Shown here: positions 32,796 to 41,178 of the stretch, piece by piece
Layout: every line of letters begins with the position of its first letter
Numbering within the stretch: the stretch's first letter is position 1
Assembly: GCF_001665785.1 (NCBI RefSeq)
Contig: NZ_LZSO01000008.1
Location: forward strand, 462,582 to 526,581
Source: Mycolicibacterium peregrinum
Lineage (GTDB): Bacteria; Actinomycetota; Actinomycetes; Mycobacteriales; Mycobacteriaceae
Reading direction: 5' to 3'
Length of the DNA stretch: 64,000 bases
Position numbers and translations under genes: made by a program
Notes under the pieces: generated by a model
Seen by the model: the letters and a program-made list of their open reading frames with translations, nothing else
Database searches by the model: none
What the model was told of the DNA's origin: nothing

Positions 32796-33983
32796 GTGAA
32801 CGAGCTTTATTACGACCCGTGGGATGTGGACATCGACCTCGATCCCTATCCGACCTACCGCCGGCTGCGCGACGAGGCCCCGGTGTATTACAACGAGCGT
32901 CATGACTTCTGGGGTGTGAGCCGTTATGGCGATGTCGATGCGGCACTGAAGGACACCGCACGGCTGAGCTCTGCCAAGGGCGACATTCTCGAAGTAGTCA
33001 TGACCGACCCGGTGATGCCCCCCGGAATCTTTATCAACGAGGATCCGCCGCTGCACACCATTCACCGGGCGATCGTGTCGCGGGCATTCACCCCGAAGAA
33101 GATGCGCGCCATCGAGGACAAGATCCGCGCCTTCTGTGTGGCATGCCTGGATCCGCTCGTCGGCGGAGACCGCTTCGACTTCGTCGAAGACCTCGGCGCC
33201 GAACTCCCCATGCGCACGATCGGCATGCTGGCGGGTATCCCGGATGCAGAGCAACCGGCAGTGCGCGAACACGCCAATCAGGTGCTGCGCAACGAGCCGG
33301 GGCAGCCCATGCAGATCAAGAAGGATCGCTACTTCACGGGCGAGATGTTCGGTGAGTATGTCGAATGGCGCGAGAAGAATCCGTCCGACGATCTGATCAC
33401 CGAACTGCTCAATGTCGAGTTCGAGGACGAGACCGGTACCACCCGCAAGTTGGCCAAACAGGAGCTGATCGTCTTCCTTGCCGTGGTGGCCGGGGCCGGT
33501 GTGGAGACCACCGGCAGGTTGTTCGGCTGGATGGGCAAGGTCTTGGCCGAGCATCCGGATCAGCGCAGAGAATTGGCCGAGGACCACAGTCTGATCCCCA
33601 CCGCGATCGAGGAACTGCTGCGTTACGAACCGCCAGGGCCGCACGTGGCCCGCTACATCGCGACCGATGATGTGACCTTCCAGGATCAGGTGGTGCCCGC
33701 CGGCGGCGCGCTGTTGCTCATGCTGGCCTCGGCGAACCGCGACGAGCGCCACTTCGATGACCCCGAACGGTTCGACATTCATCGGAAACCAGGTGGCCAC
33801 TTGACGTTTGGCCGTGGCCCACACTTCTGCGTGGGGTCGCCACTGGCCCGGCTGGAAGGGCGCGTCGCACTCGAAGAGGTCCTCAAGCGCTGGCCGACCT
33901 GGGATGTCGACATGGCAGGCGCACGCCGATCACGAACCTCCACTGTGCGTGGCTGGGACACCATGCCGGCCATCGTCGGCTGA
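32796..33983 (+). CDS. Cytochrome P450, paralogue of the one at 27309
   Basis: The product has 395 residues. I-helix: VVAGAGVETTGRL (Glu-Thr). ExxR: EELLRYEP. Haem loop: TFGRGPHFCVGSPLAR with Cys near 345. By eye, more than half of all residues are identical to the P450 at 27309, including NEDPPLHT and the end VRGWDTMPAIVG. Start: GTG at 32796 with GAGGAGGG upstream, giving MNELYYDPWDVDIDLDPYP, aligned with the paralogue's start. It is followed 18 bp later by a mycofactocin-type SDR. Both paralogues are type A controlled, so promoter and gene may have been copied together. It probably acts on the same or a successive carbon of the substrate. Confidence 0.92.
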   Translation: MNELYYDPWDVDIDLDPYPTYRRLRDEAPVYYNERHDFWGVSRYGDVDAALKDTARLSSAKGDILEVVMTDPVMPPGIFINEDPPLHTIHRAIVSRAFTPKKMRAIEDKIRAFCVACLDPLVGGDRFDFVEDLGAELPMRTIGMLAGIPDAEQPAVREHANQVLRNEPGQPMQIKKDRYFTGEMFGEYVEWREKNPSDDLITELLNVEFEDETGTTRKLAKQELIVFLAVVAGAGVETTGRLFGWMGKVLAEHPDQRRELAEDHSLIPTAIEELLRYEPPGPHVARYIATDDVTFQDQVVPAGGALLLMLASANRDERHFDDPERFDIHRKPGGHLTFGRGPHFCVGSPLARLEGRVALEEVLKRWPTWDVDMAGARRSRTSTVRGWDTMPAIVG

Positions 33984-34001
33984 GGAGAAAGGATCATTTC
34001 A

Positions 34002-34823
34002 GTGATATCACCGGACCGTCAGGTCGCCGTCATCACTGGTGCGGCGCGCGGCCAGGGCCGCAGCCATGCGGTGGCGCTGGCCGAAGCCGGCGCAGACATC
34101 ATCGCCATCGATCGATGTGCCGACATCGACTCCATCCCATACCCGTTGGCCACCAAGGAAGATCTCGACGAAACCGCCCGCCTGGTGCGTGATGCGGGCG
34201 GCCGGATCGAAACCGCGGTCGCCGACGTGCGCAACCTGGCCGACCTGCGTGCCGCGATCAACGCCGGGATCGCCGCTTTCGGCGACGTCGACGTCGTGGT
34301 GGCCAACGCCGGTGTGGTCGGGATCGGGCTGGGGGAGCCCATGGACGAGCAGGTGTACTCCGACATCGTCGACACCAATCTGCGCGGGGTATGGAACACC
34401 ATCGCGGCCACCGCGCCATCGATGATCCGCCGTGGCACCGGTGGCTCGATGATCCTGATCTCGTCGATGCAGGGCCTGGTCGGCCGCGGCGGTGACGGCA
34501 GCGCGGCCACCTTCGCCTACGCGGCGTCCAAACACGGCGTGGTGGGGCTGATGCGCTCGGCGGCCTATGCCTATGCGCAGCAAAACATCCGGGTGAACTC
34601 GGTGCACCCGACCGGGGTGGCCACTCCGATGATCTTCAACGAGCACATGGCCGCGGTATTCGAGGCCAGCCCCGACAGCTCGGCAATGTCGGGCAATCTG
34701 CTGCCGGTGCCCTTCGTCGAACCGCTGGACGTCACGAATGCGGTCGTCTTCCTGGCCGGGGAGAAGGCCCGCTACATTACCGGCGTGGCACTACCCGTCG
34801 ACGCCGGTTTCGCCATCATGTGA
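34002..34823 (+). CDS. Mycofactocin-coupled SDR family oxidoreductase
   Basis: This SDR has 273 residues. The signatures are those of the mycofactocin-coupled SDR family (TIGR03971/carveol dehydrogenase-like): TGAARGQGRSHAVALAEAGA, DIIAIDRC, YPLATKEDLDETARLV, and an insertion around the catalytic region (SMQGLVGRGGDGSAATFAYA). These enzymes hold NAD tightly and pass electrons to the peptide-derived cofactor mycofactocin. It is 18 bp after the P450 at 32796, so it is likely to oxidise the alcohol that P450 makes. It is convergent with the GMC oxidoreductase, with stops one base apart. Mycofactocin genes are not in this window. Confidence 0.88.
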   Translation: MISPDRQVAVITGAARGQGRSHAVALAEAGADIIAIDRCADIDSIPYPLATKEDLDETARLVRDAGGRIETAVADVRNLADLRAAINAGIAAFGDVDVVVANAGVVGIGLGEPMDEQVYSDIVDTNLRGVWNTIAATAPSMIRRGTGGSMILISSMQGLVGRGGDGSAATFAYAASKHGVVGLMRSAAYAYAQQNIRVNSVHPTGVATPMIFNEHMAAVFEASPDSSAMSGNLLPVPFVEPLDVTNAVVFLAGEKARYITGVALPVDAGFAIM

Positions 34824-34824
34824 C

Positions 34825-36426
34825 CTACCGATCTTCGAGGATGAAGTCGGCGGCCCGCCAGGCCATCGCCATGATCGGCCCGTTGAGGTTGCCTGCCACC
34901 ATGGTCGGCATCACCGAACAGTCGACCACGCGGAGCCCGTCCACGCCGCGAACCCGCAGGCGGCTGTCCACCACGGTGTCCTCGTCGGGTCCCATTGCGC
35001 AGGTGCCCACGGCGTGATACCCGCTGAACCCACCCTCGAGCGCGGCGTCCACGAGTTCCTCGTCGCTGGTTGCTGTCGGGCCCGGGTAGGTCTCGGCGCT
35101 GATCCGGTCGACGATGGGCTCCTGGCCGAAGATCTCCCGCATCTTGCGCAGCAGATTGGCGGTGGTCTGCCGATCTTCGTCGGTGCCCAGGTAATTGGGA
35201 TCGATGAGCAGTGGCGCGCTCGGATCCGATCCGGTGATTTCGCAACTCCCTTGCGCGGTCGGGCGCAGGGCCATGCCCAGACAGGACGCGCCAGCGGCCC
35301 GCTCGATCTTGACGGGCTCCCCGGTGTTGTAGGCCGGGATGGTCCACGGCCCGAGCATCAGCTGGGCGTCGACCCGCTCGGCGCCGGGATGGGATTTGAC
35401 GAAGGCGACGATGTCGAAGGCCGGGGCGGCCAGCGGGCCCTTACGGGTGGCCAGGTACCGTGCCCCGGTTTTTGCCTGGGCCAGGTTGCTCGACAGTTGC
35501 CGGTTGTAGCCGAGGTCGGCGTTGAGCCGAAACCGCATGGCGGCACAACGATGTTCACGAAGCCCGCGACCCACCCTGTCACGATCCAGATAGACCTTGA
35601 CACCCGCGGAATCCAGCACATCCTTGGGGCCGATCCCGGACAGCTGCAGCAATTTCGGGCTGTTGAGGCTGCCCATGGAGATGATCACCTCGCGGTCGGC
35701 CCGAATTTCGGTGCGACCGCGCTGGTTTCGGGCCAGCACTCCGACCGCCCGGTTGGTATCGAACAGGATCTTCTCGACCGAGGTATTGGTCAGGACGGTG
35801 AGATTCTTCCGCCCCAGCGCCGGCTTGAGAAACGCCCGCGAGGCGCTGACCCGGCGGCCGTTCTTGATGGTCGAGCTGGTGTAGCCGATCCGCTCTTCAT
35901 CGGATTCGTTGATGTCCTGAACCTCGGTCAGGCCGGCTTTGACGCCGGCGGCCAGCATCTCCCGGCACAGCGGATCGGGGTCACGCGGAACCGAGATGTG
36001 CAGCGGCCCACCCGCTCCGCGGATCGGTGACGCTCCGAACTGGTTGTCCTCGAACGATGTGAAGATCGGCAGGATCTCGGCCCAGCCCCAGCCGGGATTG
36101 CCCAGCCGTTCCAGCTCGTCGTAGTCGGCGCGGTTGCCGCGGTTGTAGACCATTCCGTTGACCGAGCTCGAGCCACCCAGCAACTTGCCGCGCATCCAGG
36201 TCTCGACATGCGAACTCGGCCCGAACGGGACGGTCTGGTATTGCCAGGTGTACTTCTCGTTCTCGAACACCAATCCCGCGCCCTTCGGGATGCTGAACAT
36301 CGGGCTGCGATCGCCGCCGCCCGCCTCGATCAGCAATACCGAGATCGCCGGGTCGGCGGACAGTCGGTTGGCGAGTACGCAGCCGGCCGAACCGGCGCCG
36401 GCGACGATGTAGTCGTAGCTGCTCAA
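34825..36426 (-). CDS. GMC-family FAD oxidoreductase (choline dehydrogenase-like)
   Basis: The product has 533 residues if the TTG at 36426 is the start; the frame is open to 36528, but this extra part overlaps the upstream SDR. Landmarks: YDYIVAGAGSAGCVLANRLS FAD loop, LLGGSSSVNGMVYNRG (GMC signature 1), GSLNSPKLLQLSGIGP (signature 2) and the active-site His in GYHAVGTCAMG near residue 470. It oxidises primary or secondary alcohols, handing electrons to quinone, oxygen or (in some actinobacteria) mycofactocin. The start codon overlaps the SDR stop (TTGA), implying coupling. It is the last gene of the reverse operon NTF2-SDR-GMC. Confidence 0.88.
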   Translation of the reverse strand: MSSYDYIVAGAGSAGCVLANRLSADPAISVLLIEAGGGDRSPMFSIPKGAGLVFENEKYTWQYQTVPFGPSSHVETWMRGKLLGGSSSVNGMVYNRGNRADYDELERLGNPGWGWAEILPIFTSFEDNQFGASPIRGAGGPLHISVPRDPDPLCREMLAAGVKAGLTEVQDINESDEERIGYTSSTIKNGRRVSASRAFLKPALGRKNLTVLTNTSVEKILFDTNRAVGVLARNQRGRTEIRADREVIISMGSLNSPKLLQLSGIGPKDVLDSAGVKVYLDRDRVGRGLREHRCAAMRFRLNADLGYNRQLSSNLAQAKTGARYLATRKGPLAAPAFDIVAFVKSHPGAERVDAQLMLGPWTIPAYNTGEPVKIERAAGASCLGMALRPTAQGSCEITGSDPSAPLLIDPNYLGTDEDRQTTANLLRKMREIFGQEPIVDRISAETYPGPTATSDEELVDAALEGGFSGYHAVGTCAMGPDEDTVVDSRLRVRGVDGLRVVDCSVMPTMVAGNLNGPIMAMAWRAADFILEDR

Positions 36427-37217
36427 ATCTTGGTCCTCGGTGCGACGGGAACGTTCAGTCGAAGGTCGGGCCCGCTGACTTCGGTGAAAGTCATTGGCCA
36501 TGCAGGTTTTCCATGCTGTGCCACCCAAACTGATCCGGTGGCGTCGAGAGGTGCGGTTGCCGCAGTGAGCACTGCGTCGGCGATCGCGTCCGGTTCCATC
36601 ACCGGTACCCCGACCCGCTCGACCAGCTTGCGTCGATCGCCGAGCACGGCGGTTTCGGTGATCCCGGGGCAGACGGTGTGCACCGCGATGCGCTCGGGTG
36701 CCAGGTTGGGCGCGATGGACCGCATGAACCCGACCACGCCGTGCTTGCCGAGGCTGTAGATCGGGTCGGGGTGCCAGGGCACCAGCCCCGCCAGCGAGGC
36801 CGTCGCCAGAATGGCCCGTTTCGGTGCGCTCCCGCAGGATCGCATGGTCTTGACGGCGGCGACGGCGCCGTAGACCACCCCGTCCAGGTTCACGCCGACC
36901 GACCTGCGGTACTGGCCCAGGTCCAGGGACCCGATGTCACCGGACCAGTGAATGGTGATGCCTGCGTTGAGGAATGCCAGGTCGACGCCACCAAGCTCGG
37001 AGACGCAGCGAGAGAAGGCCGCCTCGACCTCGCCAGGGTCGGACACGTCACAGGCAAACCCCAGACCGCCGAACGACCGGGCGGCCGCTTCGGCCGCCCC
37101 GCCGTCGATGTCGACCACGCAGACCCGCATTCCTTCGGCGGCCAGTTTGACTGCCGAAGCACGGCCGATGCCCGACGCTCCGCCCGTCACCAGGGCAACT
37201 CGTCCGTTGAGTTTCAT
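36423..37217 (-). CDS. Short-chain dehydrogenase/reductase
   Basis: This SDR has 264 residues: TGGASGIGRASAVKL, FLNAGITIHW, ILATASLAGLVPWH, and YSLGK as the Tyr-x3-Lys. The C-terminal part is longer than in FabG types and contains WVAQHGKPAWPMTF, which may close over a hydrophobic substrate. It lies 12 bp after the NTF2-like gene and overlaps the GMC start. It is the middle gene of a three-gene unit under type A sites 5 and 6. It could oxidise or reduce the product of the GMC enzyme or act on the ring substrate; the order is not known. Confidence 0.85.
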   Translation of the reverse strand: MKLNGRVALVTGGASGIGRASAVKLAAEGMRVCVVDIDGGAAEAAARSFGGLGFACDVSDPGEVEAAFSRCVSELGGVDLAFLNAGITIHWSGDIGSLDLGQYRRSVGVNLDGVVYGAVAAVKTMRSCGSAPKRAILATASLAGLVPWHPDPIYSLGKHGVVGFMRSIAPNLAPERIAVHTVCPGITETAVLGDRRKLVERVGVPVMEPDAIADAVLTAATAPLDATGSVWVAQHGKPAWPMTFTEVSGPDLRLNVPVAPRTKI

Positions 37218-37229
37218 CGCGAGACTGGC

Positions 37230-37787
37230 TTACCAGCGATTGACCGGTGCGCCGTCCATGGACAGAGGCCGATGGTAGGACGCGTCGGTCTTGTCCCAGG
37301 TGCCCTTGATGAACCCGGCGACCGCCCCGGAATTCAGCAGCGAGGAATCGCCGTTCATCATCCATTCGATGGTGCACCGCCGCAGCGCGATCTTCCAGAC
37401 CCCGTCGCGGCGTTCCAGCCGGTCGATGTACCGGCCGCCCATCAGTGACACGATTTTTCCACCCTTGGCGCGCATGGCGCCGATGACGTAGCTCTCGGCA
37501 TGCGCCATGTCGCCGTCGATCTCGCAGGTGTGGGTGGTGACGTTGTGCAGGTGATCCTCGAACACTGCGGTGTGGGCCGCATTGGCCCATTCGCCGTATT
37601 CCGGACCGGTTTTGACGGTCGGGCCGTGCTCGTCGATGCCGTCCTCGAAATACACGCTGCCCATCAGTTCCGCGTCGTGACGGTCATGGCCGCGGGACTG
37701 ATTCATGACGCAGTCGAGGATGGCGGTCCGGTCCTCGAGGTACTGCACGCGGGTGCGGAGTTCATAGATTTCGTCGGAGTTGCTCAA
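37230..37787 (-). CDS. SnoaL/NTF2-like protein (ring-isomerase or dehydratase fold)
   Basis: The product has 185 residues. A helix-rich N-terminus (EIYELRTRVQYLEDRTAILD) is followed by RGHDRHDAELMGSVYFEDG and a curved sheet with HLHNVTTHTCEIDGDMAHAE, VIGAMRAKGGKIVSLMGGRY and RRDGVWKIALRR. This is the SnoaL_4-type cone that, in relatives, performs isomerisation, dehydration or small-subunit roles for Rieske oxygenases. His and Asp residues (RGHDRHD) are candidates for catalysis. It is the first gene of the reverse operon, with type A sites 5 and 6 in the gap to the divergent SDR at 37950. Confidence 0.8.
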   Translation of the reverse strand: MSNSDEIYELRTRVQYLEDRTAILDCVMNQSRGHDRHDAELMGSVYFEDGIDEHGPTVKTGPEYGEWANAAHTAVFEDHLHNVTTHTCEIDGDMAHAESYVIGAMRAKGGKIVSLMGGRYIDRLERRDGVWKIALRRCTIEWMMNGDSSLLNSGAVAGFIKGTWDKTDASYHRPLSMDGAPVNRW

Positions 37788-37824
37788 TGTTCGTCCTCTC
37801 GTTGTCGGGCATCACAAACAAATG

Positions 37825-37844
37825 TGTTGTACAGATGTATAGCA
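37825..37844. promoter_or_regulatory. Type A operator, site 5
   Basis: TGTTGTACAGATGTATAGCA is 37 bp before the NTF2-like start at 37787. The half-sites match the type A pattern, with GTATAGCA identical to that in site 6. Confidence 0.65.
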
Positions 37845-37897
37845 CGGAGGGCGCCGGCTTCGGCGGATTGCCCGAATCGGCACCCGCCGAAGCGACG

Positions 37898-37917
37898 GAC
37901 TATACACTTGTATAGCA
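37898..37917. promoter_or_regulatory. Type A operator, site 6
   Basis: GACTATACACTTGTATAGCA contains CTATACA and TGTATAG as nearly perfect arms. It is 32 bp before the SDR start at 37950. Sites 5 and 6 repeat the paired, divergent layout seen at 32690-32758. Confidence 0.65.
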
Positions 37918-37949
37918 ACGAACGTTCCGATCGGTGAAGGTGATTCGAT

Positions 37950-38807
37950 ATGGCTCGACTCAAGAACAAAGTCACGGTGATCACAGGCGCGGCCCGCGGA
38001 CAGGGCCGCAGTCACGCGGTACACATGGCCGCCGAGGGCGCCGACATCATCGCGCTCGACATCTGCAGCGATATCGCCACAACACCCAATCCCTTGGCCA
38101 CCGAGGCGGACCTGGACGAAACTCGGCGCCTGGTCGAAGAAGCTGGACGCCGCATTGTCACGGTCAAGGCCGATGTCCGGGATCGCCGTCAGCTCACCGA
38201 CGGGCTGGACGATGCCGTCGCGAAACTGGGCGGCCTCGACGTGATTGTGGCCAACGCCGGGATCTCCGCCTTCGGTCCCGGTGTTCCCGTACAGGGCTTC
38301 GTCGATGCGTTCGATGTGGACTTCATCGGCGTGGTCAACACCATCACTGCTGGTCTGCCACACCTGAAACCGGGGTCATCCGTGGTCGCCATCGGGTCGA
38401 TCGCCGCGCTGGCATCCCAGGTGAACAGGAGCGACGGACTGGGACTGCAGGGCCCCGGGGCAGCCGGATACGGCCTGGCGAAGAGCATGCTCTGCGACTA
38501 CACGAAGTCGCTGGCCCTGGTCCTGGCCGAACAGCGGATCCGGGTAAACGCGGTGCACCCCACCAACGTTGACACCGACATGCTGCACATCGAAGCCATT
38601 TACCGGACTTTCCGTCCCGATCTGCCGAACCCGACACGGACCGACGCAGAGGTCGGATTCACTTTCATGCACGCTATTCCGGTTCCCTATGTCGATCCGG
38701 CAGACATCTCGCATGCGGTCGTATATCTGGCCTCTGACGAATCCCGCTACGTCACCGGCCAGCAGCTGTTCGTCGACGCCGGTGCAGCACTGAAGGCGGG
38801 ATTGTGA
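37950..38807 (+). CDS. Mycofactocin-coupled SDR family oxidoreductase
   Basis: This SDR has 285 residues. The family marks are TGAARGQGRSHAVHMAAEGA, DIIALDIC, NPLATEADLDETRRLVEEAG and NAGISAFGPG; the catalytic region has AIGSIAAL and an inserted VNRSDGLGLQGPGAAGYGLAK. It is a homologue of the SDR at 34002. These enzymes keep NAD bound and depend on mycofactocin for turnover. The ATG at 37950 has GGTGAAGGTGA upstream. The stop overlaps the next gene's start (GTGA), so SDR and TIM-barrel protein are coupled. Type A sites 5 and 6 lie just upstream. Confidence 0.88.
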   Translation: MARLKNKVTVITGAARGQGRSHAVHMAAEGADIIALDICSDIATTPNPLATEADLDETRRLVEEAGRRIVTVKADVRDRRQLTDGLDDAVAKLGGLDVIVANAGISAFGPGVPVQGFVDAFDVDFIGVVNTITAGLPHLKPGSSVVAIGSIAALASQVNRSDGLGLQGPGAAGYGLAKSMLCDYTKSLALVLAEQRIRVNAVHPTNVDTDMLHIEAIYRTFRPDLPNPTRTDAEVGFTFMHAIPVPYVDPADISHAVVYLASDESRYVTGQQLFVDAGAALKAGL

Positions 38808-39619
38808 ACACTGACCGGCTTGCCATCGAGTATCTGAGCGTCTTCGGCCTGCCGCCAGTTGAATTCGTGCACCTCGTTGCCGAACTCGGCGTTTCGTACC
38901 TCTCGACCGGACTGACGGCCATGCCCCTGGAGTCGCTGGGCTATCCGCCGTTCTCGTTGCGTGACGACGCCGGCCTGAGACGCGACATGCGGTCGGCGAT
39001 GGACGACTGCGCCGTCACGATCTCGCTGGGCGAGGGCTTTCTCATCGTCCCGGGCACCGATTGCACCGCGTTCGCAGCCGACCTGGACATGATGCAGGAA
39101 CTCGGCGCACCCCGGATAAACACCCTCGGTCTAGACCCGGACTGTCACCGCACTTTCGACCAGTTCGCCACTCTCACCGAACTGGCCGCCGAGCGCGGGA
39201 TGAGCACAACCCTGGAGATGATGCCGGGGTCGGTGGTGGGTGATCTCGACACCGCTGTCGCCGCGGTGCGGCATGTGGGGCGGCCCGACTTCCAGTTGCT
39301 GATCGACACCATGCATCTCGCTCGCTCCGGTGCCGGCGCCGCACAGGTTCGGGCACTCGACGCGGACGTGATCGGCTACGCGCAACTGAGCGACAGTCCG
39401 GTCATCGACAACCTGGCCGACTACATCGTCGCCGCCACCTTTGAGCGCATGATTCCCGGCATGGGGACCCTGCACCTCGCCGAGATCGTCGAGGCGTTAC
39501 CCGGCGACATTCCCATCGGACTGGAAGTCCCGATGAGAGCGCTCGCGGAGGCCGGCATCGGACCACGTGATCGGCTGCGCCCCTGTGTGGCGGCGGCGCG
39601 AGCCCTGGTCCCCGCGTAG
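38804..39619 (+). CDS. Sugar-phosphate isomerase/epimerase-like TIM-barrel protein (AP_endonuc_2)
   Basis: The product has 271 residues. The xylose-isomerase-like barrel is suggested by LAIEYLSVFGLPPVEFVHLV, ELGVSYLSTGL, ELGAPRINTLGLD, TTLEMMPG, FQLLIDTMHLARSG and GYAQLSDSP. The carboxylate and His residues in LEMMPG, IDTMHL and LEVP would hold the divalent metal. Relatives isomerise or dehydrate hydroxy-keto compounds. The GTG start overlaps the SDR stop by 4 bp. It may rearrange the keto product of that SDR. It is convergent with the small gene at 39637, and this is the boundary between the type A and type B blocks. Confidence 0.8.
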   Translation: MNTDRLAIEYLSVFGLPPVEFVHLVAELGVSYLSTGLTAMPLESLGYPPFSLRDDAGLRRDMRSAMDDCAVTISLGEGFLIVPGTDCTAFAADLDMMQELGAPRINTLGLDPDCHRTFDQFATLTELAAERGMSTTLEMMPGSVVGDLDTAVAAVRHVGRPDFQLLIDTMHLARSGAGAAQVRALDADVIGYAQLSDSPVIDNLADYIVAATFERMIPGMGTLHLAEIVEALPGDIPIGLEVPMRALAEAGIGPRDRLRPCVAAARALVPA

Positions 39620-39636
39620 CGTCGAAGGCCCGCGGA

Positions 39637-39981
39637 TCAGTCTGCTTCGGACGGCGCCTGGGTGATCGTCATGTACCGCGCTCCCACAGCGTGTTTCGGC
39701 TCGTCGTCACCTTGAACCTCGACCGCCAGCGCGATGTGCGCGAAGCTGAGGAGCAGCTGCATGAGCCGATTCTCGTTGTCGTCATATTCGGCAAACGGCT
39801 TCTTGTCGAGGTATGTCAGGCCGTCCTGGAGGCGGTCCTTGGCTGCATCGAAGAACGCGACCCGGCCTGCCTCGGAACTGCGCAACCGCTGCTTGAGTCG
39901 GTCGTTGGCCGTCTCGCTCGTCCACTGATCGACGAATGGTTCCAGGGTCTCGAATCCTGGTGGTAACAGTTCCGTCGTCAT
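39637..39981 (-). CDS. Small helical protein paired with a Rieske oxygenase
   Basis: The product has 114 residues, acidic and mostly helical: TLEPFVDQWTSETANDRLKQ, RLRSSEAGRVAFFDAAKDRL, and NRLMQLLLSFAHIALAVEVQ. It overlaps the Rieske gene stop by 4 bp (ATGA), so it is translated with it. It does not look like a normal NTF2-type beta subunit of ring-hydroxylating dioxygenases, nor like a ferredoxin, since no Cys pattern is present. I do not recognise the family. The tight coupling suggests an accessory or small subunit of the oxygenase, or a lid protein; this is inference. Confidence 0.6.
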   Translation of the reverse strand: MTTELLPPGFETLEPFVDQWTSETANDRLKQRLRSSEAGRVAFFDAAKDRLQDGLTYLDKKPFAEYDDNENRLMQLLLSFAHIALAVEVQGDDEPKHAVGARYMTITQAPSEAD

Positions 39982-41153
39982 CGGGTCACCTGCTCTGCCT
40001 GGTAGGCAGACACCGCCGCGTCCACCTCGTGGTAGAGGTGACGCAACAGGACCTCCTGGGCCTGGAAGTGGATGTGGCTCAATGCACCGCTGCTGATGCC
40101 GCGCTGGCCGGCCTCGATGACCGCACGATCCTCGGAATGAATGTCCAGCGTCGTGCACGCGGCATATTCGCGGGCGAAGCGCTCACTGGCGTTGTTGTCG
40201 TCGCCGACCCAATACAGCCGCACCACGCCGCGTGACTTGGTAGCCGAGATCGGGTACACCACATGGGAGAAGTGCTGGATGGCCATCCCGAAGATGAAGA
40301 AGTTCGGAAACAGCACCAGGTAGTCCATGTTGAACTCCAGTTGCCTGGCCATCGCGGCCTCCAGTTGCTTCATCAGCGCAATCCCTTGCACCTCAGTAGG
40401 AGAGAACTCCGGGTTCGTCCACACGGTCTGATATCGATGCGGCCCGGTGAACCCGATGTCGGTGGGGTACCCGAATGGGTTGTCCGGTCCAGTCGGTCCA
40501 TTGCCGCCGCTGCGGGGATGGATGAACCGAAGGTGGTAGTTCTCCTGGAAGTTGTCGAAGGTCAGCTTCCAGTTCGCGTCGATCTCGTAGACGTACTCGG
40601 TGAACGTGGTTGCCTGGGCAACCGGTAGCAATTCCAGCTTGGCAGTCATCGGTCCGAGGAACTCGCGCAGGCTCTGCCTCGGCTCCGGATCCAGGTTGAT
40701 GAAGATCAACCCGGCGCACACATCCAGGGCGATCTTGGGCAGCCCGCACTGGGATTTGTCGACGTAGAAGTTCCCGAAGTCCGGCGCGGAACGCAGCCGT
40801 CCGTCCGGGGTGAAGTTCCATCCGTGATACTGGCAGCTGAACGACGAGCGCTGACCGCCACGATCGAACACCAGTTGAGTGGCGCGGTGTGTACACACAT
40901 TGTGGAACGCGCGGATCTCACCGTCCTTGCCACGGGTGATCAGCACCGTGGTGTCGGCCACCTCCACATCTCGGACGATGTAGCTGTTGGGCTCGGGGAG
41001 TTCGCAGACGTGTCCGATCTGCAGCCACGTCCGTTTGAAGATCGCCTCGCGTTCGAATTCGAAGTACTCCGGCCGGTAATAGGGACCGGTCGGTATCGGG
41101 TCGGTGCCCAGGCCGTGGGTATCTGGAAGGGGCATTACGGATTCCGCTGTCAT
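39978..41153 (-). CDS. Rieske non-haem iron oxygenase, alpha subunit
   Basis: The product has 391 residues. The Rieske 2Fe-2S site is formed by CTHRA and CQYHGW (about residues 87-109). The mononuclear iron site is in NWKLTFDNFQENYHLRFIHP (two His near 210-215) with an Asp in the C-terminal helix. The length is that of phenylpropionate-type or KshA-like alpha subunits. It needs a ferredoxin and reductase; the 2Fe-2S ferredoxin at 49846 is the only candidate nearby. It is the fourth gene of the reverse type B operon sulfotransferase-MBL-SDR-Rieske-small protein. It probably hydroxylates or dealkylates a ring intermediate. Confidence 0.9.
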   Translation of the reverse strand: MTAESVMPLPDTHGLGTDPIPTGPYYRPEYFEFEREAIFKRTWLQIGHVCELPEPNSYIVRDVEVADTTVLITRGKDGEIRAFHNVCTHRATQLVFDRGGQRSSFSCQYHGWNFTPDGRLRSAPDFGNFYVDKSQCGLPKIALDVCAGLIFINLDPEPRQSLREFLGPMTAKLELLPVAQATTFTEYVYEIDANWKLTFDNFQENYHLRFIHPRSGGNGPTGPDNPFGYPTDIGFTGPHRYQTVWTNPEFSPTEVQGIALMKQLEAAMARQLEFNMDYLVLFPNFFIFGMAIQHFSHVVYPISATKSRGVVRLYWVGDDNNASERFAREYAACTTLDIHSEDRAVIEAGQRGISSGALSHIHFQAQEVLLRHLYHEVDAAVSAYQAEQVTR

Positions 41154-41178
41154 GGCGTTTCCTTGTCTCGTGTCCAGG

